A stretch of DNA of 25,911 bases from a virus, in the IMG/VR virus record IMGVR_UViG_3300029448_000320, positions 1 to 25,911 of that record. The stretch is one strand, 5' to 3'. The position numbers and the translations under genes were made by a program. Shown here one piece after another: positions 4,940 through 12,104 of the stretch; position 1 is the stretch's first letter, and each line of letters starts with the position of its first letter. The notes under the pieces were generated by a model. It searched no databases, was not told where the DNA came from, and saw only the letters and a list, made by a program, of their open reading frames with translations.

Positions 4940-4949
4940 TTGTTCTGAG

Positions 4950-5327
4950 ATGATACCTGTAAGTAATAGAAAACTAACACGAAGACAGATAGCTTTAGTT
5001 GATGCATATGTAGCAAATGGAGGGAATGTCACACAAGCCGCAAAAGAAGCTGGATATGCAGAGGGAGATTCGGGCAGAGTCAGCGCACAAAGGGCTTTGA
5101 AGACTGCCCATGTCAAACAACACATGATGCAAGTAGTAGCAGATGAGTTTAGTAAACATGCTCCGATGGCATTGGGTCAGTTAGCTGGACTAAGCAAGAG
5201 AGCTAAGAGTGAGTATGTACAGCTAGAAGCGAGTAAAGATTTACTTGACAGGGCAGGATTCAAGCCTGTTGACCGCAGTCAAGTGCAAGTAGCTGGTGAC
5301 ATTCGTGTCAGCATAGACCTGTCATGA
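4950..5327 (+). CDS. terS: Terminase small subunit
   Basis: A 125-residue protein with the N-terminal helix-turn-helix of small terminases: LTRRQIALVDAYVANGGNVT, QAAKEAGYAE, then SAQRALKTAHVKQHM. This is the pattern of the Terminase_2-type DNA-recognition domain, which binds the packaging site and hands DNA to the large subunit. The C-terminal half is helical (LAGLSKRAKSEYVQLEASKD) and fits oligomerisation. It is the first late gene, preceded by a G-rich ribosome site and promoter motif P1, and is followed by the large subunit after one small gene. Length is usual. A recognition sequence in or next to this gene would be usual, which makes the G-rich boxes on both sides of it of interest. Confidence 0.82.
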   Translation: MIPVSNRKLTRRQIALVDAYVANGGNVTQAAKEAGYAEGDSGRVSAQRALKTAHVKQHMMQVVADEFSKHAPMALGQLAGLSKRAKSEYVQLEASKDLLDRAGFKPVDRSQVQVAGDIRVSIDLS

Positions 5328-5332
5328 GAGGG

Positions 5333-5344
5333 GTGGGGGTCAAA
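5333..5344 (+). repeat. GTGGGGGTCAAA box, copy 2 (after terS)
   Basis: Identical to the minus-strand copy at 3827-3838. It lies six bases after the terS stop, in a 78-base gap without genes, and is preceded by GAGAGGGG, which also occurs just before terS. A packaging-site or regulatory role is possible. Confidence 0.4.
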
Positions 5345-5405
5345 AACTGCGGGTTACATTGTGTTACTCCTCTACCGCTAGCATTTTTCTTGTAAAAGGT
5401 TCGAT

Positions 5406-5600
5406 ATGAGTTTTATTAGTACGATTAAGAGTGAGGACTTAGATATACTTCGTAAGATAGTTAAGAAGGTAAATTTTGTTCACTTTCCTAAAGATTTTGT
5501 AACGGATTACGAGGCTGACAAGTTTATTGATACGCTTGCTCCAGCGACTGTAGAGAGGTTGTTGAAGGTTGGTGTTGATAGTAAGGTAGCTGATAGGTAA
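5406..5600 (+). CDS. Small conserved-type protein between the terminase genes, 64 aa
   Basis: A 64-residue protein with no recognised domain. It is charged and mainly helical (EDLDILRKIVKKVNFVHFP, then DYEADKFIDTLAPATVERLL) and lacks membrane segments. The ATG has AAAGG upstream. Its stop overlaps the large terminase start by one base (TAATG), so the two are translationally coupled. Context suggests a packaging accessory role; nothing in the sequence proves it. Confidence 0.78.
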   Translation: MSFISTIKSEDLDILRKIVKKVNFVHFPKDFVTDYEADKFIDTLAPATVERLLKVGVDSKVADR

Positions 5601-7123
5601 TGGTTGACTTTAAGTACAAGCCTGATGGCGAGACTTTAAAAGCTTTTATGAAGGACGATACATTTTTCCGTGGCATAAGGGGGCCAGTTGGTTCTGGTAA
5701 ATCTGTTGGGTGTTGTGTTGAGGTATTTCGTAGAGCCTTGGGTCAAGAAAAGGGTAAGGATGGTAAGCGTAAGAGTCGCTGGGCTATTATTCGTAATACC
5801 AATCCACAGCTGCGAACTACTACTATTAAGACTTGGTTAGATTGGTTTCCAGAGAATGAGTGGGGTAAGTTTAATTGGTCTGTTCCGTATACTCATAGAA
5901 TACTAAAGGGTGACTTAGACCTCGAGGTTATTTTTTTAGCCCTTGATAGGCCAGAGGATGTAAAGAAACTGTTGTCTTTGGAGGTAACAGGTATCTGGAT
6001 TAACGAAGCTAGAGAGCTAGGTAAGAGTATTATTGATGCGTGTACTATGAGAACAGGTCGTTTTCCTTCTATGCGCGATGGTGGCCCTACTTGGTCAGGT
6101 GTAATAGCGGATACTAACGCACCAGAGGAAGACCATTGGTGGCCTATTATGTCTGGTGAGGTTCCTATTCCAGACCATATTCCTCGAGAGCAAGCTAAGA
6201 TGTTGGTTAAACCTACTAACTGGAGGTTCTATACTCAGCCCTCTGGTATGGTTGAGGTTAAGGATGAGGATGGGGAGATTGATAAGTATACCCCTAATAA
6301 GAAAGCTGAGAATGTAAAGAATATGTTGGACAGCTATTACCCTAATCTTATACAAGGTAAGACAAAGAGTTGGATAGATGTCTATGTAATGAATAGACTT
6401 GGTAGTATTCAAGACGGAAAGCCTGTATATTCTATGTTTGTTACTGATACACACGTTGCTAAAGAAGAAATCCCAGTTGCTGCTTCATTGCCCTTATACG
6501 TTGGTATAGACTTTGGGCTAACACCAGCGGCAGTATTAGGTCAAAAGGTACGCGGCAGATGGCTAATACAATCAGAGATTGTAGCCATTGATATGGGCAT
6601 TGTTAGATTTGCAGAGGTACTAAGAGAGGAACTAGCTACACGCTTCCCTGACTGCCCTGATGTTCTTATCTTCGGTGACCCTGCTGGAGACTTCAGAGCG
6701 CAGACAGATGAATCAACACCCTTCCACATATTAAGAGGAGCAGGGCTAAGAGCAGTACCAGCACCAAGTAACTCTGTAGACCTTAGACTCGAGGCGGTGT
6801 CCTCACAGTTAAATAAAATGTCCGAAGGTAAGCCTGCTTTTCTCATTGATAGGCGGTGTTCATCCCTCATAAAAGGCTTTGAGGGTGGATACTCCTACCG
6901 CAGAATGGAGGTATCAGGAGAAAGATATACAGATAAACCCGATAAAAATATGTATTCACACATACATGACGCACTACAGTACCTATTACTAGGGGCTGGA
7001 GAGGGCAGAAACCTTATAAGTAACCAGAAACCAGCGCAAGCTACAGTAGTACAACGCAACTTTGATGTGTTTGCGCGTACCAATAAGCCACGAAGACGAC
7101 AAGGATTATGGGCTAGAATGTAA
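5600..7123 (+). CDS. terL: Terminase large subunit (packaging ATPase/nuclease)
   Basis: At 507 residues it has both domains of a full-length large terminase. The ATPase part has Walker A GPVGSGKS at residues 28-35 and a Walker B region GIWINEARE, with E136 as likely catalytic glutamate. The RNase H-like nuclease part has three expected acidic residues in context: YVGIDFG (D304), IFGDPAGD (D360) and HDALQY (D457). It pumps DNA into the prohead at the portal and cuts concatemers. The start codon overlaps the previous stop by one base; no separate ribosome site is needed. Its GC content looks higher than that of the core-protein genes downstream. The next promoter motif begins at the last base of the stop codon. 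Confidence 0.95.
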   Translation: MVDFKYKPDGETLKAFMKDDTFFRGIRGPVGSGKSVGCCVEVFRRALGQEKGKDGKRKSRWAIIRNTNPQLRTTTIKTWLDWFPENEWGKFNWSVPYTHRILKGDLDLEVIFLALDRPEDVKKLLSLEVTGIWINEARELGKSIIDACTMRTGRFPSMRDGGPTWSGVIADTNAPEEDHWWPIMSGEVPIPDHIPREQAKMLVKPTNWRFYTQPSGMVEVKDEDGEIDKYTPNKKAENVKNMLDSYYPNLIQGKTKSWIDVYVMNRLGSIQDGKPVYSMFVTDTHVAKEEIPVAASLPLYVGIDFGLTPAAVLGQKVRGRWLIQSEIVAIDMGIVRFAEVLREELATRFPDCPDVLIFGDPAGDFRAQTDESTPFHILRGAGLRAVPAPSNSVDLRLEAVSSQLNKMSEGKPAFLIDRRCSSLIKGFEGGYSYRRMEVSGERYTDKPDKNMYSHIHDALQYLLLGAGEGRNLISNQKPAQATVVQRNFDVFARTNKPRRRQGLWARM

Positions 7124-7166
7124 TTGTGAGTTGCAAAAAATTTTTTTCTGTGCTTACACAGTAAGC
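7123..7166 (+). promoter_or_regulatory. Late promoter motif P2 with dyad over the -10
   Basis: ATTGTGAGTTGCAAA (7123-7137) matches P1 in its first eleven bases. TTGCAA (7131-7136) and TACACA (7155-7160) are 18 bases apart. A perfect dyad GCTTAC / GTAAGC (7152-7157, 7161-7166) overlaps the presumed -10. The site lies between terL and the head genes. Confidence 0.5.
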
Positions 7167-7188
7167 AAGAAACACAAAGGAGTATATT

Positions 7189-7443
7189 ATGTGCCTGCCA
7201 AAACCTAAAAGAGACCCAGCTATTGATGAACTTGCCAAGCTTCAAAAAGCGCAAGTTGCAGAGCAAGAAGCCGCAATAGCCGCTGATATTACCGAAGAAA
7301 AACAAGAAGACAAAGATTTAGCTATTACCGAAAGACAGGGTATGAAAATGCGTAGACGAGGCGGTGGCCGAGGTAGACGTAGAACTATGCTTGCTGGTGG
7401 TCAAGGCTATGAAGGTAGATTTGGTACAGGTAGATTTGGTTAA
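7189..7443 (+). CDS. Small basic virion-region protein, 84 aa
   Basis: The protein starts MCLPKPKRDPAIDELAKLQ, continues with an acidic, alanine-rich helix (about residues 22-45) and ends in an arginine/glycine-rich tail containing MRRRGGGRGRRR and repeats of GYEGRFG / GTGRFG. I do not assign a domain. Short proteins starting MC.. with a basic Gly-Arg tail often occupy the slot between large terminase and portal in T7-related marine phages; the tail could bind DNA or RNA. A strong ribosome site (AAAGGAG) precedes the ATG, and its stop overlaps the next start by one base (TAATG). Driven by promoter motif P2. Confidence 0.75.
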   Translation: MCLPKPKRDPAIDELAKLQKAQVAEQEAAIAADITEEKQEDKDLAITERQGMKMRRRGGGRGRRRTMLAGGQGYEGRFGTGRFG

Positions 7444-7817
7444 TGGAACAAAAATTATCTTCATCAGCTAAAAAAAGAAAAAATCTAAGGAGTGCAATAG
7501 ATAGTGTTGTTAATACTGTTACAAGAGCACCAAGGTCTTTAAGAGAAATAAAAAAAACTAGGAATGAAAAAATTGCAAAAGCAGAAGATAAATTTAGAAG
7601 CGGTGCAAAAATGGTTGTTGATGCTATTGCAGAAAGAAATAAAAATTCTCCAGAAACTCAAAAAAGAAATAAAGATAAAGATAGAGCTATTAAGGATATA
7701 TTAAAATCATATAATAAAGATAAACAATTAATTAAAACTTATGGAAAAGATGCTATGAAATCCAAGTCTTTTAATACTAAAAGAAAAAAACGTACTCTAT
7801 TAAATAAAGAGAAGTAA
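7443..7817 (+). CDS. Lysine-rich hypothetical protein, 124 aa
   Basis: Not recognised. It is extremely basic, packed with Lys, Arg and Asn, and probably helical (LREIKKTRNEKIAKAEDKF, AIKDILKSYNKDKQLIKTYG), ending KRKKRTLLNKEK. There is no signal peptide or membrane segment. Codons are dominated by AAA, ATT and TTA, giving a visibly more AT-rich gene than terL and portal on either side. It has no ribosome site of its own and relies on the one-base overlap with the upstream gene. It could be a DNA-condensing or assembly factor, or a recently inserted extra gene. Confidence 0.68.
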   Translation: MEQKLSSSAKKRKNLRSAIDSVVNTVTRAPRSLREIKKTRNEKIAKAEDKFRSGAKMVVDAIAERNKNSPETQKRNKDKDRAIKDILKSYNKDKQLIKTYGKDAMKSKSFNTKRKKRTLLNKEK

Positions 7818-7831
7818 GGAGATTATTCTTT

Positions 7832-9409
7832 ATGGATAATACCAGTAACTATGGTGACGACCCAGTTGCCAAAAAATATATGGAACGATATGAAAAGGCT
7901 AAGAGTTTAAGGGAAAACTTTGTGCCTTTGTTCGAGGAATGTTACGAATACGCTTTACCTATGAGGGAATCGTTTTACCATGAGCATGTTGGTCAAAGAC
8001 GCGATGATAAAATATTCGACGAGACTGCTGTGGTGGGTGTACAAGAGTTCGCTTCTCGTTTGCAGTCTGGTATTGTTCCCAACTTTGCTAGGTGGGCTGA
8101 CCTTGTTGCTGGTTCTGAAGTACCTAAAGGAGAGCGTGACCCAATTAACAACGACCTCGATGAGGTAACAGAGTATGTATTTGAGATAATACAAAACTCT
8201 AACTTCTCTCAAGAAGTGCATGAGTCTTTTATGGATTTAGCTGTAGGTACTGGTGTATTGGTAGTAGAAGAGGGCGACTCTTTAAATCCTGTAGTGTTTA
8301 GTGCAGTTCCTTTACCTCATGTAATACTTGATACTGGCCCTGATGATAAGATTGACCATGTGTTTAGGGAAAGAAAGAAAATACGTTTTGACCAAATACC
8401 TATATTATACCCTAATTCTTCTATGCCCCCTAAGATTACAAACATGATTGCTAGTGATGGCACTAAAACAACAACACTTTTGGAGATTGTGTGCAGAGAT
8501 TATGCATCTAAAAATGAAGAATCCTACTTACATTACGCTATATGTATGACAACAAAGTGTGTTGTGTTTTATAATAAGATGCAAGGTGTAGGTTCTAATC
8601 CGTTTATTTGTTTCCGTTGGTCTAAATGTGCTGGTGAAGTATATGGTCGTGGCCCACTTATGAACGCTCTTAGTGCAATTAAAACTACTAACCTTACTAT
8701 TGAGCTTATCTTAGAGAACGCACAGATGTCTATCTCTGGTATCTATCAAATGGAAGATGATGGCGTAGTAAACGTAGATACTATCCAGCTAGTCCCAGGC
8801 AGTATAATACCAAAGGGTATTGGCTCTGCTGGATTGCAGCCAATACAAGCTGCTGGTAACTTTGATGTTGCACAGTTGGTACTTAGTGACATGAGATTAA
8901 ATATTAAACGTGCATTATATAATGATATGCTAGGTAATCCCGATAGAACACCAGCTTCTGCTACTGAAGTTGCAGAAAGAATGGCTGATTTATCGCGTAG
9001 AATGGGGTCTGCATTTGGTAGATTACAGGCAGAATTAGTACAACCAGTGCTACAAAGACTAATATATATCCTTAAAAAGCAGGGTAGAATAGAAATACCT
9101 GTCGTAAATGGCAGAGAAGTTAAGGTTAAATCAATATCACCATTAGCTCAAGCGCAGGCAAATCAAGATATAAGTTCTGTATCTAGGTTCTTAGAGTTAG
9201 TTGGTGGTGTATTTGGCCCCGAAATGCTTAATATGTTAATCGATGGTGAGGAGACTGCGGTACATTTAGCTAAGAAGTTTGGTGTACCTGACGCATTAAT
9301 ACGAGATGAAGAGCAACGTAGGCAGATAGCTGAAGCTGCTCAACAGATGGCAGCAATGCAACAACAGCAGGCTCAACCACAACAACAGGAAGAAATGGTT
9401 GCCCAGTAA
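7832..9409 (+). CDS. Portal (head-to-tail connector) protein
   Basis: A 525-residue protein of the T7-type head-to-tail connecting family. The N-terminus (MERYEKAKSLRENFVPLFEE, then YALP) and the following VGVQEFASRLQSGIVP and FARWADLVAG are typical, as are GRGPLMNALSAIKTTN and the later region PASATEVAERMADLSRRMG with FGRLQAELVQPVLQRL. Twelve copies would form the ring at one head vertex through which DNA passes and on which the tail is built. Length is close to the T7 portal. The C-terminus is a glutamine-rich tail (QQMAAMQQQQAQPQQQEE). AAGGAG precedes the ATG, and the end overlaps the next gene by 11 bases. Confidence 0.93.
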   Translation: MDNTSNYGDDPVAKKYMERYEKAKSLRENFVPLFEECYEYALPMRESFYHEHVGQRRDDKIFDETAVVGVQEFASRLQSGIVPNFARWADLVAGSEVPKGERDPINNDLDEVTEYVFEIIQNSNFSQEVHESFMDLAVGTGVLVVEEGDSLNPVVFSAVPLPHVILDTGPDDKIDHVFRERKKIRFDQIPILYPNSSMPPKITNMIASDGTKTTTLLEIVCRDYASKNEESYLHYAICMTTKCVVFYNKMQGVGSNPFICFRWSKCAGEVYGRGPLMNALSAIKTTNLTIELILENAQMSISGIYQMEDDGVVNVDTIQLVPGSIIPKGIGSAGLQPIQAAGNFDVAQLVLSDMRLNIKRALYNDMLGNPDRTPASATEVAERMADLSRRMGSAFGRLQAELVQPVLQRLIYILKKQGRIEIPVVNGREVKVKSISPLAQAQANQDISSVSRFLELVGGVFGPEMLNMLIDGEETAVHLAKKFGVPDALIRDEEQRRQIAEAAQQMAAMQQQQAQPQQQEEMVAQ

Positions 9410-9656
9410 AGTTAATATTGGAATAGATGGATTCCAAAGAGATGCTACAAAAGATAAAGAGGTAAGCAAAAATATAGCTTCCTTGCTAGAGACTCCTGCT
9501 GGTAAGGAAGTTTTAAAGTATTTACGCTCTATAACTATAGAGATGGTAAATGGCCCGAATGTTACAACTGAGGAATTGCGTCATTTGGAAGGTCAGAGAT
9601 ATATAGTTGGTCTTTTAGAGAGGCGCATACAACACGCGCATAGGAAAAATCAATGA
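9399..9656 (+). CDS. Bbp19-like small structural-region protein, 85 aa
   Basis: The protein contains LLETPAGKEVLKYLRSITIE and ELRHLEGQRYIVGLLERRI, followed by a short basic tail. TPAG..VL..L and the GQR..V..L..RI helix fit the phage Bbp19-type family, found between portal and scaffold genes in many T7-like marine phages; its exact function is not settled. It starts with TTG 9399 inside the portal gene's last codons, with AGGAAG upstream; no in-frame ATG is available nearby. Its stop overlaps the scaffold start (ATGA). Confidence 0.75.
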   Translation: MPSKVNIGIDGFQRDATKDKEVSKNIASLLETPAGKEVLKYLRSITIEMVNGPNVTTEELRHLEGQRYIVGLLERRIQHAHRKNQ

Positions 9657-10381
9657 ATGAAACACTTATAGATACATCGACAGAAGAAGTTGCTGAAACA
9701 ACAGAAGCAACAGAAGCAGTAGAAACTCCTGATAGACCAGAATGGTTGCCTGAGAAATACAAAACAGGTGAGGATTTAGCTAAAGCTTATAAAGAACTTG
9801 AGTCTAAACTAGGTAACAAGGACGAATCTTTACGCAAAGAAATAGAAGAAGAACTAAACGTAAAACGTTATGAAAATCGTCCAGAGAATAAAGGTGATTA
9901 TAAATTACCAGAAGGAATAGATGAAGGTGAAGCAGTAGAGAGTGAGTTACTACAATGGTGGGCTGAACATTCTTTTGATAATGGTTATGGTCAAGAAATG
10001 TTTGAAGCTGGTATCCAAAAATATATGGATGCTATTGGTGGTGATGACATTAATATTGATGATGAGATGATTAAACTTGGTGACCAAGCATTAGATAGAA
10101 CAACTGCTGCTAGTGCATTTGCTAATAAGTTTTTTCCAAAAGAAGTTATGTCAGCAATAGAGCGTATGGCAGAAACTCATGAAGGTATTGTTGCAATAGA
10201 ACATATAATGGAAAGCATGAAGTCTCCGTCATTAAATCAAGGAGCAGACCCTGTTGATACTATAGATGAGTCTGATTTAAGAACTATGATGCTCGATGAC
10301 AGGTATCACAACCCAACTAAACGTGACCCTGCATATGTCAAATCTATCGAAGATGGATTTAAAAAGTTATATGGAACCTAA
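9653..10381 (+). CDS. Capsid assembly scaffold protein
   Basis: A 242-residue acidic protein between portal and capsid genes, as expected for a scaffold. It has a low-complexity acidic N-terminus (STEEVAETTEATEAVET), then PEWLPEKYKTGEDLAKAYKE, which is the hallmark of T7-type scaffolds (W.P.KF...EDL..AY.ELE..L), a charged helical middle, and a basic C-terminus (DPAYVKSIEDGFKKLYG) that would touch the coat protein. It directs coat polymerisation and leaves before DNA fills the head. The ATG sits in an ATGA overlap with the previous gene and is preceded by AGGAAAAA. Confidence 0.88.
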   Translation: MNETLIDTSTEEVAETTEATEAVETPDRPEWLPEKYKTGEDLAKAYKELESKLGNKDESLRKEIEEELNVKRYENRPENKGDYKLPEGIDEGEAVESELLQWWAEHSFDNGYGQEMFEAGIQKYMDAIGGDDINIDDEMIKLGDQALDRTTAASAFANKFFPKEVMSAIERMAETHEGIVAIEHIMESMKSPSLNQGADPVDTIDESDLRTMMLDDRYHNPTKRDPAYVKSIEDGFKKLYGT

Positions 10382-10886
10382 TGTTATCATGAAGCAGGGG
10401 CGGTTAAAGCTAGTCCCTGCTGAAAAGAAACATATTATACCCCTAGCTGAAACACTTAGTGAAGAAAATATATTTGAACTGTCATTGTTTGACAGAACTC
10501 CTATAGATTTTTTTATGGAATTTGTAGAAAAAGACGATGTTTATGTTGTTGAAAAGGATTATGTGCCTCTTGCAATTACAGGTGTAGAGGCTGATGGCCC
10601 ACAAACAGGGTTAATGTGGGCAATGTTTGCAAAAGATATGCAGAAAAATTGGTATAGTTTTTTAAAAGCTTCACCTAATCTCGTAGAATTTATGCATGGT
10701 AATTATTATAAGCTTAATATGAACATATTAGAATCTAATGAACGCATAATAAAGTGGGCATTATGGCTAGGATTTAAGGCAGATGCAGTCATAAAAGGAG
10801 AAAATGTGGATTATGTGCATTTTGTGCGTTGCAATTTGTTGAAAAAAAATGTTTACAATTTAGCATCACGGCCTGTGATACATTGA
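10371..10886 (+). CDS. T7 gp13-like / GNAT-fold protein
   Basis: A protein of about 171 residues with a shape like GNAT acyltransferases and T7 gp13 (DUF2833): RLKLVPAEKKHIIPLAETL at the N-terminus, VYVVEKDYVPLAITGVE and TGLMWAMFAKDMQKNW in the core, and SNERIIKWALWLGFKAD near the end, which resembles the acetyl-CoA fold's last helix-strand pair. Whether it keeps enzymatic activity cannot be judged; T7 gp13 is needed for virion assembly. Start 10371 overlaps the scaffold by 11 bases; ATG 10389 is an equally possible start. In T7 this gene follows the tail-tube genes, whereas here it separates scaffold and coat. Its 3' end contains promoter motif P3. Confidence 0.7.
   Translation: MEPNVIMKQGRLKLVPAEKKHIIPLAETLSEENIFELSLFDRTPIDFFMEFVEKDDVYVVEKDYVPLAITGVEADGPQTGLMWAMFAKDMQKNWYSFLKASPNLVEFMHGNYYKLNMNILESNERIIKWALWLGFKADAVIKGENVDYVHFVRCNLLKKNVYNLASRPVIH
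10821..10859 (+). promoter_or_regulatory. Late promoter motif P3, before the capsid gene
   Basis: TTTGTGCGTTGCAAT (10821-10835) shares the TTGTG-N-GTTG core. TTGCAA (10829-10834) is followed after 19 bases by TACAAT (10854-10859). It lies inside the last codons of the gp13-like gene, about 115 bases before the capsid start, and would give extra transcript for the most abundant virion protein. Confidence 0.5.
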
Positions 10887-10974
10887 GTAGCCCTTCTGGA
10901 TACCTACATTGACTATGTGAAGCAGATACCCAAGATACAAAATAGTGCAACTTTAATTGAAAAGGAAAGTCGTA

Positions 10975-11787
10975 ATGGCAAATTCAATCGACACAGCCTT
11001 CATCAAGCAGTTCGAGTCCGATGTGCATTTAGCGTATCAGCGTATGGGTTCTAAACTGCGTAACACAGTTAGGTCTACCAATGTAACTGGTAGCGTAGCT
11101 AGGTTCCAAAAAATTGGTTCTGGTGAAGCATCAACTAAATCTCGTAACGGTATGGTTACTCCTATGGAGCTAGCGCACACAACCGTTGAAGCAACAATGG
11201 CTGACTACTATGCCGCTGAATACATTGATAAACTCGATGAGTTAAAAATAAATATCAATGAGCGTCAAGCAGTAGCGCAATCTGCAGCTGCGGCTCTTGG
11301 TCGTAAAACAGATGCAATAATTGTTGCGGCCCTAGACGCTGGTGCAAATAGTACACAAATTCATGACACAAGTTCTGCTGTAGAAAAAGCTGACTTGCTT
11401 TCATTGTTTGAAACTATGGGCGCAGCAGAAGTACCAGAAGATGGTCAAAGATATTTAGCAATGCACCCTAAAGGTTTTGCTGATTTATTCTTAATCACAG
11501 AGTTTGCATCGTCAGATTTTGTTGGTGACCAAAATCTACCATTTGCTGGTGGCATGACAATGAAGAAGTTCTTAGGCTTTAATGTATTCTCAACAGCAGC
11601 AATAGCTGGTGGTAAGAATATGGCTTATCATACTTCAGCTATTGGTCTTGGTATCAACGCTGATGTTTCTACAGAGGTAAACTATATCCCTGAGAAAGCT
11701 TCTCATCTCACCACTTCAATGATGTCAATGGGGTCTGTTGCAATAGACGACAATGGTATCTACGAAGTTCTTGACAATAACGGATAA
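10975..11787 (+). CDS. Major capsid protein
   Basis: A 270-residue coat protein. The N-terminus (NSIDTAFIKQFESDVHLAYQ), the VARFQKIGSGEAS strand, VEATMADYYAAEYIDKLDEL and INERQAVAQSAAAALGRKTD, and the C-terminal NADVSTEVNYIPEKASHLTT are features of HK97-fold coat proteins of T7-related marine podoviruses. The start is ATG 10975, with AGGAAAG upstream; a TTG 18 bases earlier is unlikely. It forms the icosahedral shell. GC content and codon choice look more favourable than in later genes, consistent with high expression. A single small gene and a strong hairpin follow, so transcripts ending there would over-represent the capsid. Confidence 0.92.
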   Translation: MANSIDTAFIKQFESDVHLAYQRMGSKLRNTVRSTNVTGSVARFQKIGSGEASTKSRNGMVTPMELAHTTVEATMADYYAAEYIDKLDELKININERQAVAQSAAAALGRKTDAIIVAALDAGANSTQIHDTSSAVEKADLLSLFETMGAAEVPEDGQRYLAMHPKGFADLFLITEFASSDFVGDQNLPFAGGMTMKKFLGFNVFSTAAIAGGKNMAYHTSAIGLGINADVSTEVNYIPEKASHLTTSMMSMGSVAIDDNGIYEVLDNNG

Positions 11788-11805
11788 TAAAGGAAGGACT
11801 TTAAA

Positions 11806-12069
11806 ATGGCTTATGCGGCAAGTGGACTCTCTCGATTAGCTGGAGATTCAAATGGCAATATGTGGCGTTATACAACCACGGATGCTATTGCTACTGTTAA
11901 TACTGCTGGTTACTTTAATGATGCGGCTGGTATGTTAGCTGTTCGTGACTTAATTTGTGTTCACGATACTAACGTTCCAACAACAAATTTTGTAACTGTG
12001 TTAAGTAATACTGGTAGTGTTGTTGACGTTTCTGACGGCACAGCTGTAGCAGAAACAGACGGCGATTAG
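11806..12069 (+). CDS. Small capsid-associated protein (possible decoration protein), 87 aa
   Basis: The protein begins MAYAASGLSRLAGDSNGNMW, continues TTTDAIATVNTAGYFNDA, and has a beta-rich C-terminal half ending in an acidic tail. Proteins of this pattern commonly follow the coat gene in marine podoviruses; a decoration or head-completion role is usually suggested but not demonstrated. A GGAAGG ribosome site is present 12 bases upstream, and the gene is 18 bases after the capsid stop, so it is co-transcribed with it. The terminator-like hairpin starts four bases after its stop. Confidence 0.75.
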   Translation: MAYAASGLSRLAGDSNGNMWRYTTTDAIATVNTAGYFNDAAGMLAVRDLICVHDTNVPTTNFVTVLSNTGSVVDVSDGTAVAETDGD

Positions 12070-12073
12070 AGGA

Positions 12074-12097
12074 TTAGGGGGCTTAACAGCCCCCTAA
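12074..12097 (+). terminator. Late hairpin terminator/attenuator after the capsid genes
   Basis: TTAGGGGGCT and AGCCCCCTAA form a perfect 10-base-pair stem with a TAAC loop. No long T-run follows, only ATTACAT, so termination would be partial. It is in the same place as the T7 late terminator between capsid and tail tube A, and would keep tail genes at lower level than capsid. Confidence 0.65.
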
Positions 12098-12104
12098 ATT
12101 ACAT

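Larger units (their letters stand above)
4428..4949. other. Divergent control region, 522 bases
   Basis: No convincing gene of normal size fills this stretch, which separates leftward early genes from rightward late genes. It holds, from left to right, a leader hairpin (4448-4464), a sigma-70-like TTGACA at 4474-4479 without a good -10 partner, a branched inverted repeat (4572-4617), a possible 39-codon frame, an 11-base inverted repeat pair with nested stem, a perfect 11-base tandem duplication, the first copy of the late promoter motif, and a polypurine mirror repeat just before the small terminase gene. Confidence 0.65.

Noticed and set aside
4730-5125. 131-codon minus-strand frame opposite terS
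   Set aside because: It lies opposite the well-supported small terminase and has no ribosome site or recognisable features.
7955-8221. Frames on both strands inside the portal gene
   Set aside because: Short shadows in other frames of a well-supported portal gene, without ribosome sites or protein-like composition.
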